Shown here: positions 24,090-34,846 of the stretch, piece after piece
How the letters are laid out: every line of letters begins with the position of its first letter
Position numbering within the stretch: the stretch's first letter is position 1
NCBI RefSeq assembly: GCF_000002985.6
Contig: NC_003280.10
Location: 3,778,501-3,842,500, forward strand
DNA length: 64,000 nt
Source of the DNA: Caenorhabditis elegans
Lineage: Eukaryota > Nematoda > Chromadorea > Rhabditida > Rhabditidae
Reading direction: 5' to 3'
Notes under the pieces: generated by a model
What the model was told of the DNA's origin: nothing
What the model saw: only the letters and a program-made list of their open reading frames with translations
Database searches by the model: none
Made by a program: the position numbers and the translations under genes

Positions 24090-24476
24090 TTTTTCAATCG
24101 CATAGAATACAATTTTTTTTAATATTTTGGTCAAGTTCTCACGATTATGTCAAATAACTGATTTTGGCTTAAAGTAATCACTTCCGGAACAAAAAAGATT
24201 TAGAAAGGGCGTTTGAACTTTTGTAAGTGTTCAGGGGATTAGAATAATTGTTGTAAATCCTATTATAAACTTTTATATTTTGGAGGTGATCTGTGCTGTT
24301 CAAAATGCCAAGTTTTTGACTGTAGCTGGAGTATTGTGAAAATAAAATAATTTATTAAACTTTTAAAAAGTATTTATTAAAAAAGTGGATATGAGAATTT
24401 GGAAGGTTGCAGTTGGACAGCACAAATGTTCAAAACATCGATATGAACGGATTAAAAATTGATTGCAGGGAAAAAA

Positions 24477-24819
24477 TCATTCATCAGGGCACATTATTGA
24501 TTTGATATACTCCCTCGAACAGCCTTTATTTTTGCAACATTTCGTTGCGATGTCCTCCTCCTTTTGTGGATCTGAAAACGAAGACGTGAACATGCGATAG
24601 GCTCGTAGGGAACTCACTCATCTCCACGCAAAGGTTGGTTACCGTCTTACTTAGTCGCCTACCACAAATTAGCTCTCTGCGGCTTCTTGATTTTACAGCA
24701 AGTGAGGAGGATCCTTGGAGTCCTTCAAGGAACCGGTGAAGGTTCTGTAAATCGGAGAGCTCCTGGAACATCCCGGTGACGGTGATAACCAATAGAAGGA
24801 TCAACAGAATCGAGGTCAT
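24477..24819 (-). CDS. Insulin-like peptide precursor
   Basis: Two exons, 24618-24819 and 24477-24571, joined across a 46-nt intron, encode 98 residues. Residues 1-16 are a signal peptide. A pro-region ends in SRSRR (44-48), a furin/kex2-type site. The B-chain region has ICGRRLSKTVTNLC (Cys52, Cys64, the standard spacing of eleven). The A-chain region has CC at 79-80, Cys85 and Cys95. Together these are the six cysteines of three insulin disulfides. Linker residues 65-78 are short, as in many nematode insulins that lack a removable C-peptide. The A chain has one extra residue in two loops relative to vertebrate insulin. Secreted ligand for a DAF-2-like receptor (family knowledge). AATAAA on the minus strand lies near 24351-24356. 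I cannot assign the ins number. Confidence 0.9.
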
Positions 24820-25181
24820 TTTCAGACAAAGTAGTTTCTCCTTTGAGATCTCTTTTTTTTCAGCTACTTATATACATGATGGGCGGGGCCGCTGGAAACA
24901 TGAAATTTGTATTTAGCAGATTATACATCAGAACGGAGTTTGGAGAGTTTTAGACTATGTCGAAAAAAGAAAAAGGGCAAATGTCAGTGGATTATAATGT
25001 ATATGTATTTCATAATTGTATATCCGGGTTTAGAAATTTGTGCTTTTGATTTCAGAATTGACAAAATTAGGATCCGACTTTTACCAGAGCTTTTTAACTG
25101 AAATAACTGGAAATTCAAATCATAACCTTTTTTTATTGGGTCCTGCCACGATCATTTACTTTTTTTTTCATTTTTACAAAC

Positions 25182-25342
25182 ACGCGTGGTGTCAGAATGT
25201 CTCATTTCGGCTTGATCTACGTAGATCTACAGAAAATGCGGGAGAAGAGAGAGGGGAACGTGCTGACGTCACATTTTCTTGGCAAAAAATTCCCGCATTT
25301 TTTGTAGATCGAGCAGTCATGGGACAACCTGGCACCACGTGC
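25182..25342. repeat. Inverted-repeat element, CGTGGTGTCA family
   Basis: The ends GCGTGGTGTCAG and GGCACCACGTGC are inverted copies, and the inner arms (TTGATCTAC, AGAAAATGCGGGA against TCCCGCATTTTTTGTAGATC) pair as well. The same element lies at 33500-33669, so it is a dispersed foldback family. Confidence 0.7.
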
Positions 25343-25704
25343 AAACATGGTGCATCTGGAAAAATTGCCACTGAGATTCGTAATTTTTTAGACATCTTCT
25401 GCTCCGAGCAGATTATACATCAGAACAGAGTTCAACAGAATTTCTTTCCGCAATTATAGCTTTTGACATTAAAAATCTGAACGATTTGTAAAAGGGCGTG
25501 CGAACTTTCCACCGCGCGAGAGTTCACTGTGTTCAATGTGCAAAAATTCTAAAATTAACTTTTCGAAATTCAGATTTTTAGATCCTGCTGAACTTGATGG
25601 CGTGGTCGAAAAAAAAATATGTGGCCGAATTTTTTTCTACATAAAATTTGAAGCGTGTGGTTTATTACCCAGGCACAAAACTTTTCACTTTTTGCGCCAA
25701 AACT

Positions 25705-26012
25705 AGGGTACCCGGTCTCGACACGACAATTGTTAAATGTTTGTTAAATTCGTAAATCTGTGTGCGCCTTTAAAGAGTACTGTAGTTAATAACTTTCGTT
25801 TCTGCGGAGTTTTTATCAATTTTTCATAGTTTTCTTTGAGTGAAAATTGGTGTTTTTATTTTTTGTAAACTACAATAAAACAATTTTTCTTAAATAATTT
25901 TTAAAAATTTCGCAGAAACAAAATTTTTAAATTACAGTACTCTTAAAAGACGCACACCCCCTATTGTATATAATAAAAAATGTGTCGTGTCGAGACCGGG
26001 TACCGTATTTTT
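25705..26012. repeat. Inverted-repeat element with GAGACCGGGTACC arms
   Basis: The left arm (GGGTACCCGGTCTCGACAC) and right arm (GTGTCGAGACCGGGTACC) are inverted copies. Inside, AAAGAGTACTGTAGTTAA faces TTACAGTACTCTTAAAAG. This is a dispersed C. elegans-type foldback sequence. Confidence 0.75.
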
Positions 26013-26061
26013 GCACTAAATCGCAAAATTTTGCGTCTGTGTTATAAAATCTTTATTATTA

Positions 26062-26286
26062 GCCACAGAGCGGCTTTTACTACGTGGCCTAGAAAAATCA
26101 AAACTCGGCCAATGATTTATCCGGGATCTTTGACGTGGGATGTTTCTGAAACTTGACGAGAATGTTCTCGAAAGGGGGTTCTATAGTTCCACCGTGGCGA
26201 TTTTTGAGAAAATGTTCCGTATCCATGTTATGAAAGTGGCCGAGTTTTCCTATTTTACGGCCACGTAGTAAAAACCGCTCTGTGTA
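26062..26286. repeat. Inverted-repeat element with ACTACGTGGCC arms
   Basis: CACAGAGCGGCTTTTACTAC at the left pairs with TAGTAAAAACCGCTCTGTG at the right, and AACTCGGCC pairs with GGCCGAGTT further in. Non-coding foldback element. Confidence 0.7.
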
Positions 26287-26865
26287 GCAAAAATGAAATG
26301 TTCTCCTCGAGGAGTACACGAGTTGCGTAAATCGACATAAAGGAACACGCTGTCACGGATTTTCTTCTACGTAATATTGTATTTTAAAGAGTCTGTCTAA
26401 AAAGTTGTCAGAACAAAAACCAAGGTGCGCCTTCTCTTGGGAGATTATACGTCAGAACGGAGTTGGCAGAGATTTCCTCAAATATTATTTTCAGAACAAA
26501 AAAGGGCTCATGAACTTTTATCACGAGTGTTCTGGGGATTAGAAGAGTTGTTCAAATGTTTGTATATATCCTATTATTAAATTTTGAGCTTCTGAATTAG
26601 AATGCCTTTCGCACGTTTTCAGCACTACTAACATTAAATCTTTTGGCAGCTCGATTTACTTCTTGAACTCCGCTCCAAATTATAGTCAGAGGCCATGAAA
26701 TTTTACGGATGCCTACTTTAGGCCTAACGTTACATTGAAAAGCAGCTCAAAATAGGCTCAAATAGGCTCAACATAGGTTGATTCTGAAATGTATATCGAT
26801 GTGGCGAAAGTGTAAAATATACATTTTTGTTCACTTTCAATAAATAACAATATACACGAAAAAGT

Positions 26866-28553
26866 CTAGGAAAATAGACGCTCGAAAAATGATGGAGATT
26901 TGACAGGTGGAAGCCTGATTGGAGGAGCTTTGACGATCTCGAGTTTCGGACTGGCTCCTTTTTTCTTGAAAATGGCCCAAATCAGAACGATCACCATTGA
27001 AACTTCAGCAACTTTCCAGAATGTACTTTGATCCATGAATTCTTCGTACTCTGAAACAATGAAACTTTATTATTCATCAGCAAAAATCTAGATACTTGAA
27101 GAAATCAATTCGGCAAATGAGGTTTGACCGGCTTGTAGCTCCGCTAATTTCTCTTGAATCAGCTTCTGGTTGGCCATAATCTTTTCCAAATCATATCGCC
27201 GCACAAGGCTTGAACCGAAACGAAGATCCACAAAATCTTTGTAAATCGAACTCAGATTTTTCACCGTCGACGTCAGTTCATCTCTTGACTTGGCAATTTG
27301 GCCGACAGACAGTCTTGATATTTCCCTGCAAACTGAATTTAGATCGGCAGCTATCGAATCCACATCATCTCGTAACATAGTGAATTTATTCGCAATTTCT
27401 ACATTGCACATTGATACATGCTTATTATTCCGAATAGCTTCCCACATCGCATCCTGTGAGCTTTTCGATTTTTTGGACGCCTCGATTAAATCAATAATTC
27501 TTTCGTTTTGAGAAGTCGTCTGAATTCAAACAAATTGTTTAATTGTATTACGGAAATGCGTATTTCGCAACATATTTCACGCACAAAATATCTCGTATCG
27601 AAAACTACAGTAATCCTTTAAATGACTACTGTAGCGCTGGTGTCGATTTACGGGCTCGATTTTGGAAATTAATTTCTGCTCGAATTGTGCCAGCAATATT
27701 CAATTTTTTCTTTCGTTTTTTTTGTATGTTTAAAAAATCTTATAGATTAAAACAGTAGTCATTTAAAGAGTTACTGTAGTTTTCGCTATGAGATATTTCG
27801 CACGTCAAATATTTTGCACAATTCACATATCTGCGTTGAGAAATACTAACATTTTTCTCGATAACATTCTCTAAATTCGCTAAACGTGTGCTCAAATCCT
27901 GAAAACTGTTCTCGTGATCCTTGTTGGAGCATTTTATCGAATCGATATGAGCAAAAAGATTCGCCCAGCGTGATTTTTTTCAAATGATCATATTTTTTCG
28001 CGGTCTGGCTTCCTCTGGAGATGCACACTTTATTGGGCTCGGCTTGTTTCAGACTTTGCTCCAACGTCGGTTCCTCATCCTTCTCTTTGGCGATTTTTGT
28101 ATACTAAAGTAAAATAAAATAATCATTAATATCAACTTTCCATTGATTCCCATACCGCTTGCAAGAGAACTTGATGCTCCATTTCTTTTTTCGCAAGTTT
28201 TGACTTTGTTTCAGTCAATTCCTGCTCAAGATTCTTCAAATTTTCACAATTTTCCGGGATTTTCTGAAAAAAAAACCATTTTCTATTATTTTAATTTATT
28301 TTTAAAGTATTTTTTAGCTTACACCCGTCTTCTTTCTCTTCTTAATTTGCTCACTTTTTACGGTAAAAAATCTGACATCGTCTGTTGAGAGCGGCGGCAA
28401 GGCGGAAATCTGAATTAAATATTAATTTTTCAGGATATACATAAACTGTAAAAAGAAACCAACCAGAGCCTCCAGCGACTCTTCAATGCTTTTTTCAGCG
28501 TCGAATTTTGGCTCCTGCTCCGTTGGATCCTTTTTCGCGGATTTAAGAGTCAT
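26866..28553 (-). CDS. Coiled-coil protein with one C-terminal membrane segment
   Basis: Exons 28464-28553, 28323-28409, 28156-28263, 28029-28103, 27851-27898, 27096-27519 and 26866-27050 keep frame and encode 338 residues. Residues about 60-270 are mostly charged heptad-like helix (LKNLEQELTETKSKLAKK; DLSTRLANLENVIEKN; KIMANQKLIQEKLAELQ). A single hydrophobic segment (288-305, FWKVAEVSMVIVLIWAIF) is followed by KKK and a 33-residue tail with PPIRLPPVKSP. This is the layout of a tail-anchored or nuclear-envelope tether, but the tail does not end in the PPPX of typical KASH peptides. Fourth-exon choice matters: reading past the donor at 28028 leads to a stop, whereas splicing to 27898 is in frame. 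The intron 27520-27850 hosts a foldback repeat. It starts 258 nt downstream of the next gene's stop, so the two could be an operon. Confidence 0.7.
27555..27836. repeat. Intronic foldback repeat with ACTGTAG and TTTAAA arms
   Basis: The left arm (CAAAATATCTCGTATCGAAA, then a TTTAAATGACTACTGT block) is the inverse of the right arm (ACAGTAGTCATTTAAA, then TTTTCGCTATGAGATATTT). This is one of the commonest dispersed hairpins in C. elegans and supports the genus call. Confidence 0.8.
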
Positions 28554-28811
28554 TTTCTGCTTGAAAAATGTTTGAATTGCTTCAAAAATGATTTTATTCA
28601 AAAGTAGTAAGTAAAGGAAATTGATGAAAATTCGGCAAAATTCTGATTGAAACACGAAAAAATTGAAAAGTTTGTTCGTTTGACCGGCTTTATCAGAATA
28701 CGAAAAATACAAATTTGTGCGCAAAATAACAAATTATTTACAAAAATTGATTCAAATCAGAATATTCCAGAAGGAAAAAAATAGGAATTAAAACAATGTG
28801 GGGGAAAAATA

Positions 28812-29670
28812 TTACACAATTGGTTCGCCAGATTTAGATATAAGCGATCCGCAAGACGTGGAAAACAGGTTGCTCTGGAAGATGAAGTTGTCGGTTCGCT
28901 TGGGTCCAGTGTAGAAAGTCGCTTTCAAAAAGTTGCGTGCAATTGTGCAGTGCTCCGGAATAAACCTCTTGTCGATATCTTCACGGCGACAACATTGCTC
29001 AGCCGTTTTCAATATATGCAGGATACGATTGTCCAGCTTGAGATCGTGGAAAATCTGAAAATATTTGAATTTTAAAGTAAACTGTCTGTGTTGACTCACC
29101 GGGGTCAGTTTTTCGGCAAAGTTCTCCATGTTCAGCTCCAAAAAGGCTTTCAGAATATCGTTGACTGGCTCAGTTAGGCCATTTTTTCGGCTTCGAAGTT
29201 CAGAAGGATTCAGCAGTTCGTATATTGAAACCCAATTTTCCATGACTTCGGCATCCTCAGTGACTTCCAAAGTTCGGTTTAAATCGTTTTCCAGTGCTCC
29301 AGAATCCGAACTTCCCTGCATTTCACGCTGTTCGACGACTCGTGCTCGGACCACGTCACTGAAAAACCAAAATTTTTTCAACTTTTCCTCCGCGAAAATG
29401 AAATCCTACATGATTTGCTCGTGAGCAAGCGCCGCAGAATATAAACCTGGGTGCACGGGTCTGAACGCTTCGGGAATCTGATCATTTGCCATTAATTGGG
29501 TGCGGCCAAGGATAACGTTGAGCATCGGATTATTTCGAACTGAAAAATCGTTGGTAATAAGGGAAAAACTTTTTTAAAAACTCAGAAAACTTACGAATCT
29601 CCTCAACATCGTCGTCGGGCGATGAATCCTCGTTCTGGTGCGACGATCCTGGCTGGTCTTGATTATTCAT
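28812..29670 (-). CDS. Unknown 235-residue protein
   Basis: Exons 29595-29670, 29410-29539, 29100-29358 and 28812-29054 keep frame. The N-terminus is acidic and disordered-looking (MNNQDQPGSSHQNEDSSPDD). Residues about 75-235 look globular and helical, with AEVMENWVSIYELLNPSELR, DILKAFLELNMENFAEKLTP, and a two-cysteine motif (TAEQCCRREDIDKRFIPEHC). There is no signal peptide or membrane segment. I recognise no family. It lies just upstream of the coiled-coil membrane protein on the same strand with a 258-nt gap, compatible with an operon in which the second gene would receive SL2. Confidence 0.7.
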
Positions 29671-30739
29671 GTTTATTCTTAAACAAAATTATGAAAAATT
29701 TGGTTAAATTGAGTTGAAAAGTCAAAAACACATTGAAAAAAAAAGTTTCCCTCTAAAAATGTGTTGGGCGGGGCTTCGTAAATCGACACGCAAAGTGCCG
29801 CACGGCTTTTTGCAAGACGTGCGCGCGGAGTTTCTATTTCACTGAGTTTTTTTTTCAGGGTTTTTTCAATATGGAAAAAATACATAAATAGTTGAAAATC
29901 TAGAAATTTCAACGTAAAAACGATAAATTTGATAAATTATAGTTATAAATTGAAGCTCACGCTGCCACTTTGACTAAAAAATAAAAAATCAAACAACGAG
30001 TCGGAGCTCGTGGAAGACATGAAGTCGGATTGATGGAGAAAAATTATTTTGTTTTAAAATAAATTTGAATTCTACTAATGGCAGGAAAAATAAACACAAA
30101 AAACAGAAGTGCAACGGAAAAGGCTACAAAAAACAACTTTGCGCGTCGAGTATAGTGTTTTGTACGCAGAGTTGTGTGTAAATTTGTTTTTAATCGACGA
30201 TTAAATTCGAAAATTCCGCTAAAAATTAAAAAAAAAGACTGAGCATTTTAATTCTCTTCAAATTTAAAAATTAGGTCAAAAACAAATAGTTGAAATTGCT
30301 TGAGAAGCTCGTACCGTAATCTAGTTTTGCTCGTCATTTAAAATGCAAAGTACGCATTTAATTTTTAGGTTATGCGCCTTTAATTTGCTACGGTATAATT
30401 TTTATAGAAAAAACTGTTTTTCTCAAACAATTAAAAAATTAATGAAAAATCGAAACTTTTTGTATCCTGGCAAGTTTAAATGCTTTTTTTTCACAAATTT
30501 TGAGTAAAGACAGTATTTTTTCCCGACAAATTTCCAGATTAGGGTTTTGGGACCGTCTTCAGCTGCAGGCCGTGACATCTTCCCGTACCCTCCGGTTGTA
30601 AACGCGCTGGGGACACTTGTTATTGATCCATATACGCACATAGGCCAACGGTCCGCAGTAGTCGAACATTTTTTTCGCATCTCAGCACATTTCTTCTGGT
30701 TTTTCCGAGCAACTAATTATTACTTTTTCTAGTTCGAAA
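29671..30739. other. Divergent promoter region
   Basis: This 1-kb stretch lies between two divergent genes (minus start at 29670, plus start at 30740). Apart from short open frames around 30423-30732 that have no homologous look, I see no gene; it probably holds both promoters. Confidence 0.4.
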
Positions 30740-31078
30740 ATGGGCAATTTGCACTCGACAATTATGGAGCGTCTCCCCCAAATTGCCCAAATTTTCAACA
30801 AAAATTGGATTTCAAATCTCATTGTCAAAGTTGGTCAACTACGCGTCGAGCTCACCACAAGAATGCTCAACTTGTTCCAAAAGCTGCAATTCCAGCAGTT
30901 GCCGGTTCGTCAGAGGATGGTCAGAGTGGGACCAGTAGAAGAAGCTCCAGGAGCTGAGTGGGTGGAATACCAGGATCGTATCGAGTTGTACAATACAAAT
31001 GAGATGAAGCTCATTTATTTCGTGTGTGCGATGAATATTCTGTTCCTTGGGGTTTTCCTGCGTTATTTGTTCTATTGA
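30740..31078 (+). CDS. Small membrane protein with possible N-myristoylation
   Basis: A single exon encodes 112 residues. The ATG is 8 nt after TTTTTCTAG, a likely trans-splice acceptor. The protein starts MGNLHS, which fits the G-x-x-x-S/T myristoylation pattern. A mid-section is amphipathic and basic, and the C-terminus is one hydrophobic segment (LIYFVCAMNILFLGVFLRYL, residues about 91-110) ending two residues later. AATAAA at about 31149 serves as the poly(A) signal. The combination suggests a small membrane-anchored protein with both ends on a membrane. No family recognised. Confidence 0.65.
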   Translation: MGNLHSTIMERLPQIAQIFNKNWISNLIVKVGQLRVELTTRMLNLFQKLQFQQLPVRQRMVRVGPVEEAPGAEWVEYQDRIELYNTNEMKLIYFVCAMNILFLGVFLRYLFY

Positions 31079-31194
31079 TTTTTACCTTGTATTTCTAAAA
31101 AAAATTCATTTATGTATGTAAATTGTGTCGAATTTGAAAATTTTGTGAAATAAATGGTTTCTGTAAACTTTCGGTTGCCTCAGAGGTTGAGCGG

Positions 31195-31905
31195 CAAACG
31201 GTTTTTTTTCTTGGCAAATCGGCAAACCGAAAATTGCCGATTTGCCGAAATAACCATATACAGGGGTACGATAACTAGAAACGTTTTGCTCGCGACAAGA
31301 CCCATGACAATTGAACCAGGGGTTGGCGGAAAATGATTTTTTCCGGCAAATCGGCAAATTGCCGGAATTGAATTTTTTTGGCAAATTGCAGGAATTAAAA
31401 TTTCCGGCAAATCGGTAAGCCAGCAAATTGCCGGAGTTGATAATTTCCGGCTCATCGGCAAATTGTCTGAATTGAAATTTCCGGCAAATTGGGAAACCGG
31501 TGAATTGCAGGAATTGAATATTTCTGGGAAATCTGCAAATTGCCGGAATTGACAATTTCTGGCAAATCGGGAAACCGGCAAATTGCAGGAATTTAATATT
31601 TCTGGAAAATCTGCAAATTGCCGGAATTGAAAATTTCCGGAAAATCGGTAAACCGGTAAATTCCCGGAATTGAAATTTCCGGAAAATCGGCAAACAGGCA
31701 AATTGCCGGAATTGACAATTTCTGGCAAATCGGGAAACCGGCAAATTACTGGAATTGAATATTTCTGAAAAATCTGCAAATTGCCGGAATTGAAAAATTC
31801 CGGCAGATTGCCGGAATTGAATGTTTCCGGCAAATCGCCGGAATTGAAAATTTCCGGCAAATTGCCCATTTGCCAAACGACAATTGCCGCCCAACCCTGA
31901 GTTAA
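31195..31905. repeat. GCCGGAATT minisatellite
   Basis: About 700 bp is built from shuffled units such as GGCAAATTGCCGGAATTGAA and AATTTCCGGCAAATCGG. Related blocks occur at 32505-32640, 32850-32995 and 42015-42130. The array leaves two long minus-strand frames open (229 and 273 codons, NSGNLP- and FRQFA-type repeats); these are by-products of stop-poor repeats, not genes. Confidence 0.85.
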
Positions 31906-33796
31906 AAACCAGTTTCCCTGCTTCCAAAGGCGACCAGAGAAAGAATAGGCAGTAGGCGCATACGCCTGCCTACCTAGGAAAACCTACTCAATTCTTATGT
32001 TAAAGCTTCATCTCTTCATATCAGCATCTCCATGACAACAATTTTGTTTTCAAATTTGTTACCTTGCTCCGCTGTGCTCCCCTCCAAAGGCGTTTAATAT
32101 CAAAAGTATAATATTTATGGCTGCACACACACATTATCAAAAACTTTGTCCCCCTCTTTCCCTGCGCCTCCACCTCTCTATCTCGTTTTCTATAATTCTC
32201 TCCCAGTTTTCTTGCTGACTAACAAAAAGCGACGCGGCGTCAACAACAAATTTCTTGTCGTCTCCACCCCACGGCCAGTCTGCGTCTCTTCGTCTCCAAT
32301 GCTCTATCTCTCGTCCAGTTTTTCATATCTTTCCCCCCTTCAGTCCACATTATTATTTGCCGCACTCCACATTTTTGCAGCACGTTTGTCACAACTAGTA
32401 TCGACTTTCAAATCGTAGTTGACAACTGACAAAACTAATTTTCAAAAAAGTTTAATTTGCGTTTGGTAAACTAAAAAATATCTTTTAATTTGTGGTTCAA
32501 TTCAGACGTGGGCGACAATTGCCGTTTGGCAAATTTTTTGAAATTACCGGTTTGCCTTTTATCCGGAAATTTTCATTTTTCGGCAAATTGCCGGTTTGTC
32601 GTTTGCCGGATATCAGATTTGCCGGAAGTTTTCAGAGTGATTTTTTATAAGACGAAAACATTTAAAACTATGCTTTTTTGAAATTTTTGTACCGTTTTCA
32701 TTAAATATTTTCATAGAATTTGCTTAATTTTCAAAATAAATGTAGGAACATTCATAGAATGCGTACAATTTTGCCGCTTGAAATTGAAAATTTGAAATTT
32801 CGAAAAAAGAAATGTGCAAAATTACAATTGCCTTTTTTCCCGCAAATTCGACAACTCGGCTATTTGCTGATTTGCCTGAAATTTCAATTCCGGCAAGTTG
32901 CCGGTTTGCCGATTTGCCATAAATTTCAATCCCCACAAATTGCCATTTTGCCAGTTTGCCGGAAATTTCAATTCCGGCAATTTACCATTGGCCGGAAAAA
33001 AGCGTCATGGGTCTTGCCGCAAGCTAAACGTTCCTAGCTACAGTACCCCGTGGCGAGACCCAAAAAAATGTTCAATTTCATATCATTCCCTGACTTTATT
33101 ATATCAACAACTTTCTCTCTCTCCCTCAGCAATTTCCTTTTTTCTCTGCTCCCCATCACTCTCCTTGAACATTTTTCCTTGCTGCCTAACAAAAACGCGT
33201 CAACAACAAATTTCTTGTCGTGCTCAACATTGTCTGCGTCTCTTCGACCTCTTTTTTATGTCCCAGTTATCATGCTGAAAGTTTTTGTCGTCGAAATGAA
33301 ATATGTTACTCTAAAAAAAGTTTTTTTTTTCACTTTTTCTCTTCCCACTTTTATCGAAATTCATCGTCAAAAAATGTTTTAATATTGACTTTTCGCTTCA
33401 CTAAGTTTAGCTTTACACCTTTCTCGAGAAAGGGGTAAAGCTGCAATTGCGCTCCATTGATAAACTTACTGGCAACGTGGGGTCCTGAACTATCAGTTCG
33501 CGTGGTGCCAAGGTGTCCCATGATCTACATGAATCGCGGGAAAGTAGACGCGTCAGCACGCCGATTTCTCATCTGATTTCGCAAGGTACTGACGTCACAT
33601 TTTTCTTGGCAAAAAAGATTCCGCATTTTTTGTAGATCACACCGTAATGGGATAGCCTGACACCACGTAATAAATAGAGAAAAAAATTAATATTGCTAAT
33701 CTCTGTCTCTTTCAGAATCTTTTAGTTTTTATTTAAAAAAAAACAAATTTCTTTTTTTTTAACTAAAAACTTTAAAAATTTTCAGAGTTCAACTTG
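31906..33796. other. Gene-free stretch with repeat blocks
   Basis: Two further minisatellite blocks (32505-32640, 32850-32995) and a foldback element (33500-33669) occupy much of it. Two stretches share a similar pattern (GACGCGGCGTCAACAACAAA at about 32230 and AAAAACGCGTCAACAACAAA at about 33190, each followed by TTTCTTGTCGT), so a segment of about 100 bp has been duplicated. No exon is supportable. Confidence 0.5.
33500..33669. repeat. Second copy of the CGTGGTGTCA foldback element
   Basis: The left end CGCGTGGTGCCAAGGTGTCC and right end GACACCACG, with the inner GATCTAC and GTAGATC, match the layout of the element at 25182-25342 including the shared TGACGTCACATTTTTCTTGG block. Confidence 0.7.
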
Positions 33797-34846
33797 ATGC
33801 TCGCGATGAACGCCACCGACTACCGAAAGCTCACCGAGCACATTGAGGGGACCAAGTTCCCGATGGACAATCTCATCAAAAAAGTATTTCTGAACATTTT
33901 GGAGCCAAAAGAAGACCTATGGAATAGCAACCAAAAAATTGATCGGGAACGCTGGGAAACGGTCGGAATCGAGCTTTTTCAGCGGACAGGAATCCTGGTT
34001 TCAGTAGATCAAATGCGATCCGGATTCCGAAGTATCAAGTCGAATCTCGGCCAGCGTCTTCACAATTGTGTCCAGAGCGGAATGAGCAGAATCCAGACTG
34101 AGCTTGAGCTTCAGAAATGGGAGCTGTTCCAGGATCTTCGGTTTTACTATGACAAGCTTTACAAGTATCGGCAGTTGCGAGCAGAACGAACAGGGAATGA
34201 GGCGAGGAATTCGGAGCCCGTCAGCGGAGAGGATATGCAATCGTTCTTCGAAGAGCCCGATATGATGTCGTTGGTTGAGGAGAATGATAGGTAATTTAAC
34301 TTGTAGTCTTGTATTTAATTTTTCTAGAAAATTCCAATTTTCAGCGCCATGAAGTACCTCTCATCTCTTATTCCACAAGTCTCATCGACCTCGACTCCCA
34401 CCAAGGTTAAGCTGGAGAATCCATTTCTCAATGCTTTCGAAAACCCGATGAATCTGAGGCATGAGCTGAGTCAGATGCTCCAGGCAAGCTCGTCGAGTTC
34501 TTCAATACCTTCACCTATCTCTCCACCAGTGCCGAATCCAAAAGCAGAGGATGAGGAGAAGGTATCGTTTTTTAGACTTATTTGCAATATTCCTCAACAT
34601 TTTGAAAACTTTCAGCCGTCTCTAAAACGCCCTCGAGAATCCAGCCCAGCGGCAGTAGAGACAGAACGAATAAGCCAGCAAATCAAACGAATTTTCGAGC
34701 AATATCCCGAGAAAACCAATCTGATCCGGTCTGTGCTCACCTACACCGTGCTTGCTTTTGATGAGCCCGACGCGGATTTTTCGACGGCTTCAGAGGTGTT
34801 CGGCGATCTAGCAGCAAGGTTTCCAGTTCGGAACTCAAAGCGATGA
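33797..34846 (+). CDS. MADF-like DNA-binding domain protein
   Basis: Exons 33797-34290, 34345-34561 and 34616-34846 give 313 residues. The first exon encodes a helical domain with the spacing of MADF/Myb-SANT-like domains (LIKKVFLNILEPKEDLWNSN, DRERWETVGIELFQRTG, MRSGFRSIKSNLGQRL), found in transcription regulators. A helical stretch (QKWELFQDLRFYYDKLYKYR) and an acidic linker follow. The middle is Ser/Pro-rich with VKLENP, a SUMO-like psi-K-x-E site. The C-terminal part (QQIKRIFEQYPEKTNLIRSV) has the feel of the BESS-type interaction helix that often accompanies MADF. The second intron (54 nt) has no stop and a length divisible by three, so a retained-intron form would add 18 residues. The ATG is 11 nt after a TTTTCAG acceptor. 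Confidence 0.7.

Larger units (their letters stand above)
24820..26865. other. Repeat-rich gap with three hairpin elements
   Basis: No coding exons are supportable. The gap is largely made of dispersed inverted-repeat elements at about 25182-25342, 25705-26012 and 26062-26286, listed separately. The sequence GATTATACATCAGAACGGAGT occurs near 24920, 25412 and 26445 in diverged forms, so parts of this gap are also direct duplicates. Confidence 0.6.

Noticed and set aside
25040-25459. 139-codon plus-strand frame
   Set aside because: Runs through a foldback repeat; no coding likeness.
27846-28064. Read-through form of the fourth exon of the coiled-coil gene
   Set aside because: It ends in a stop out of phase with the next exon; the 28028 to 27898 splice is in frame and extends the coiled coil.
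31106-31927. 273- and 229-codon minus-strand frames (NSGNLP and FRQFA repeats)
   Set aside because: Produced by a stop-poor non-coding minisatellite; no splice context or family.
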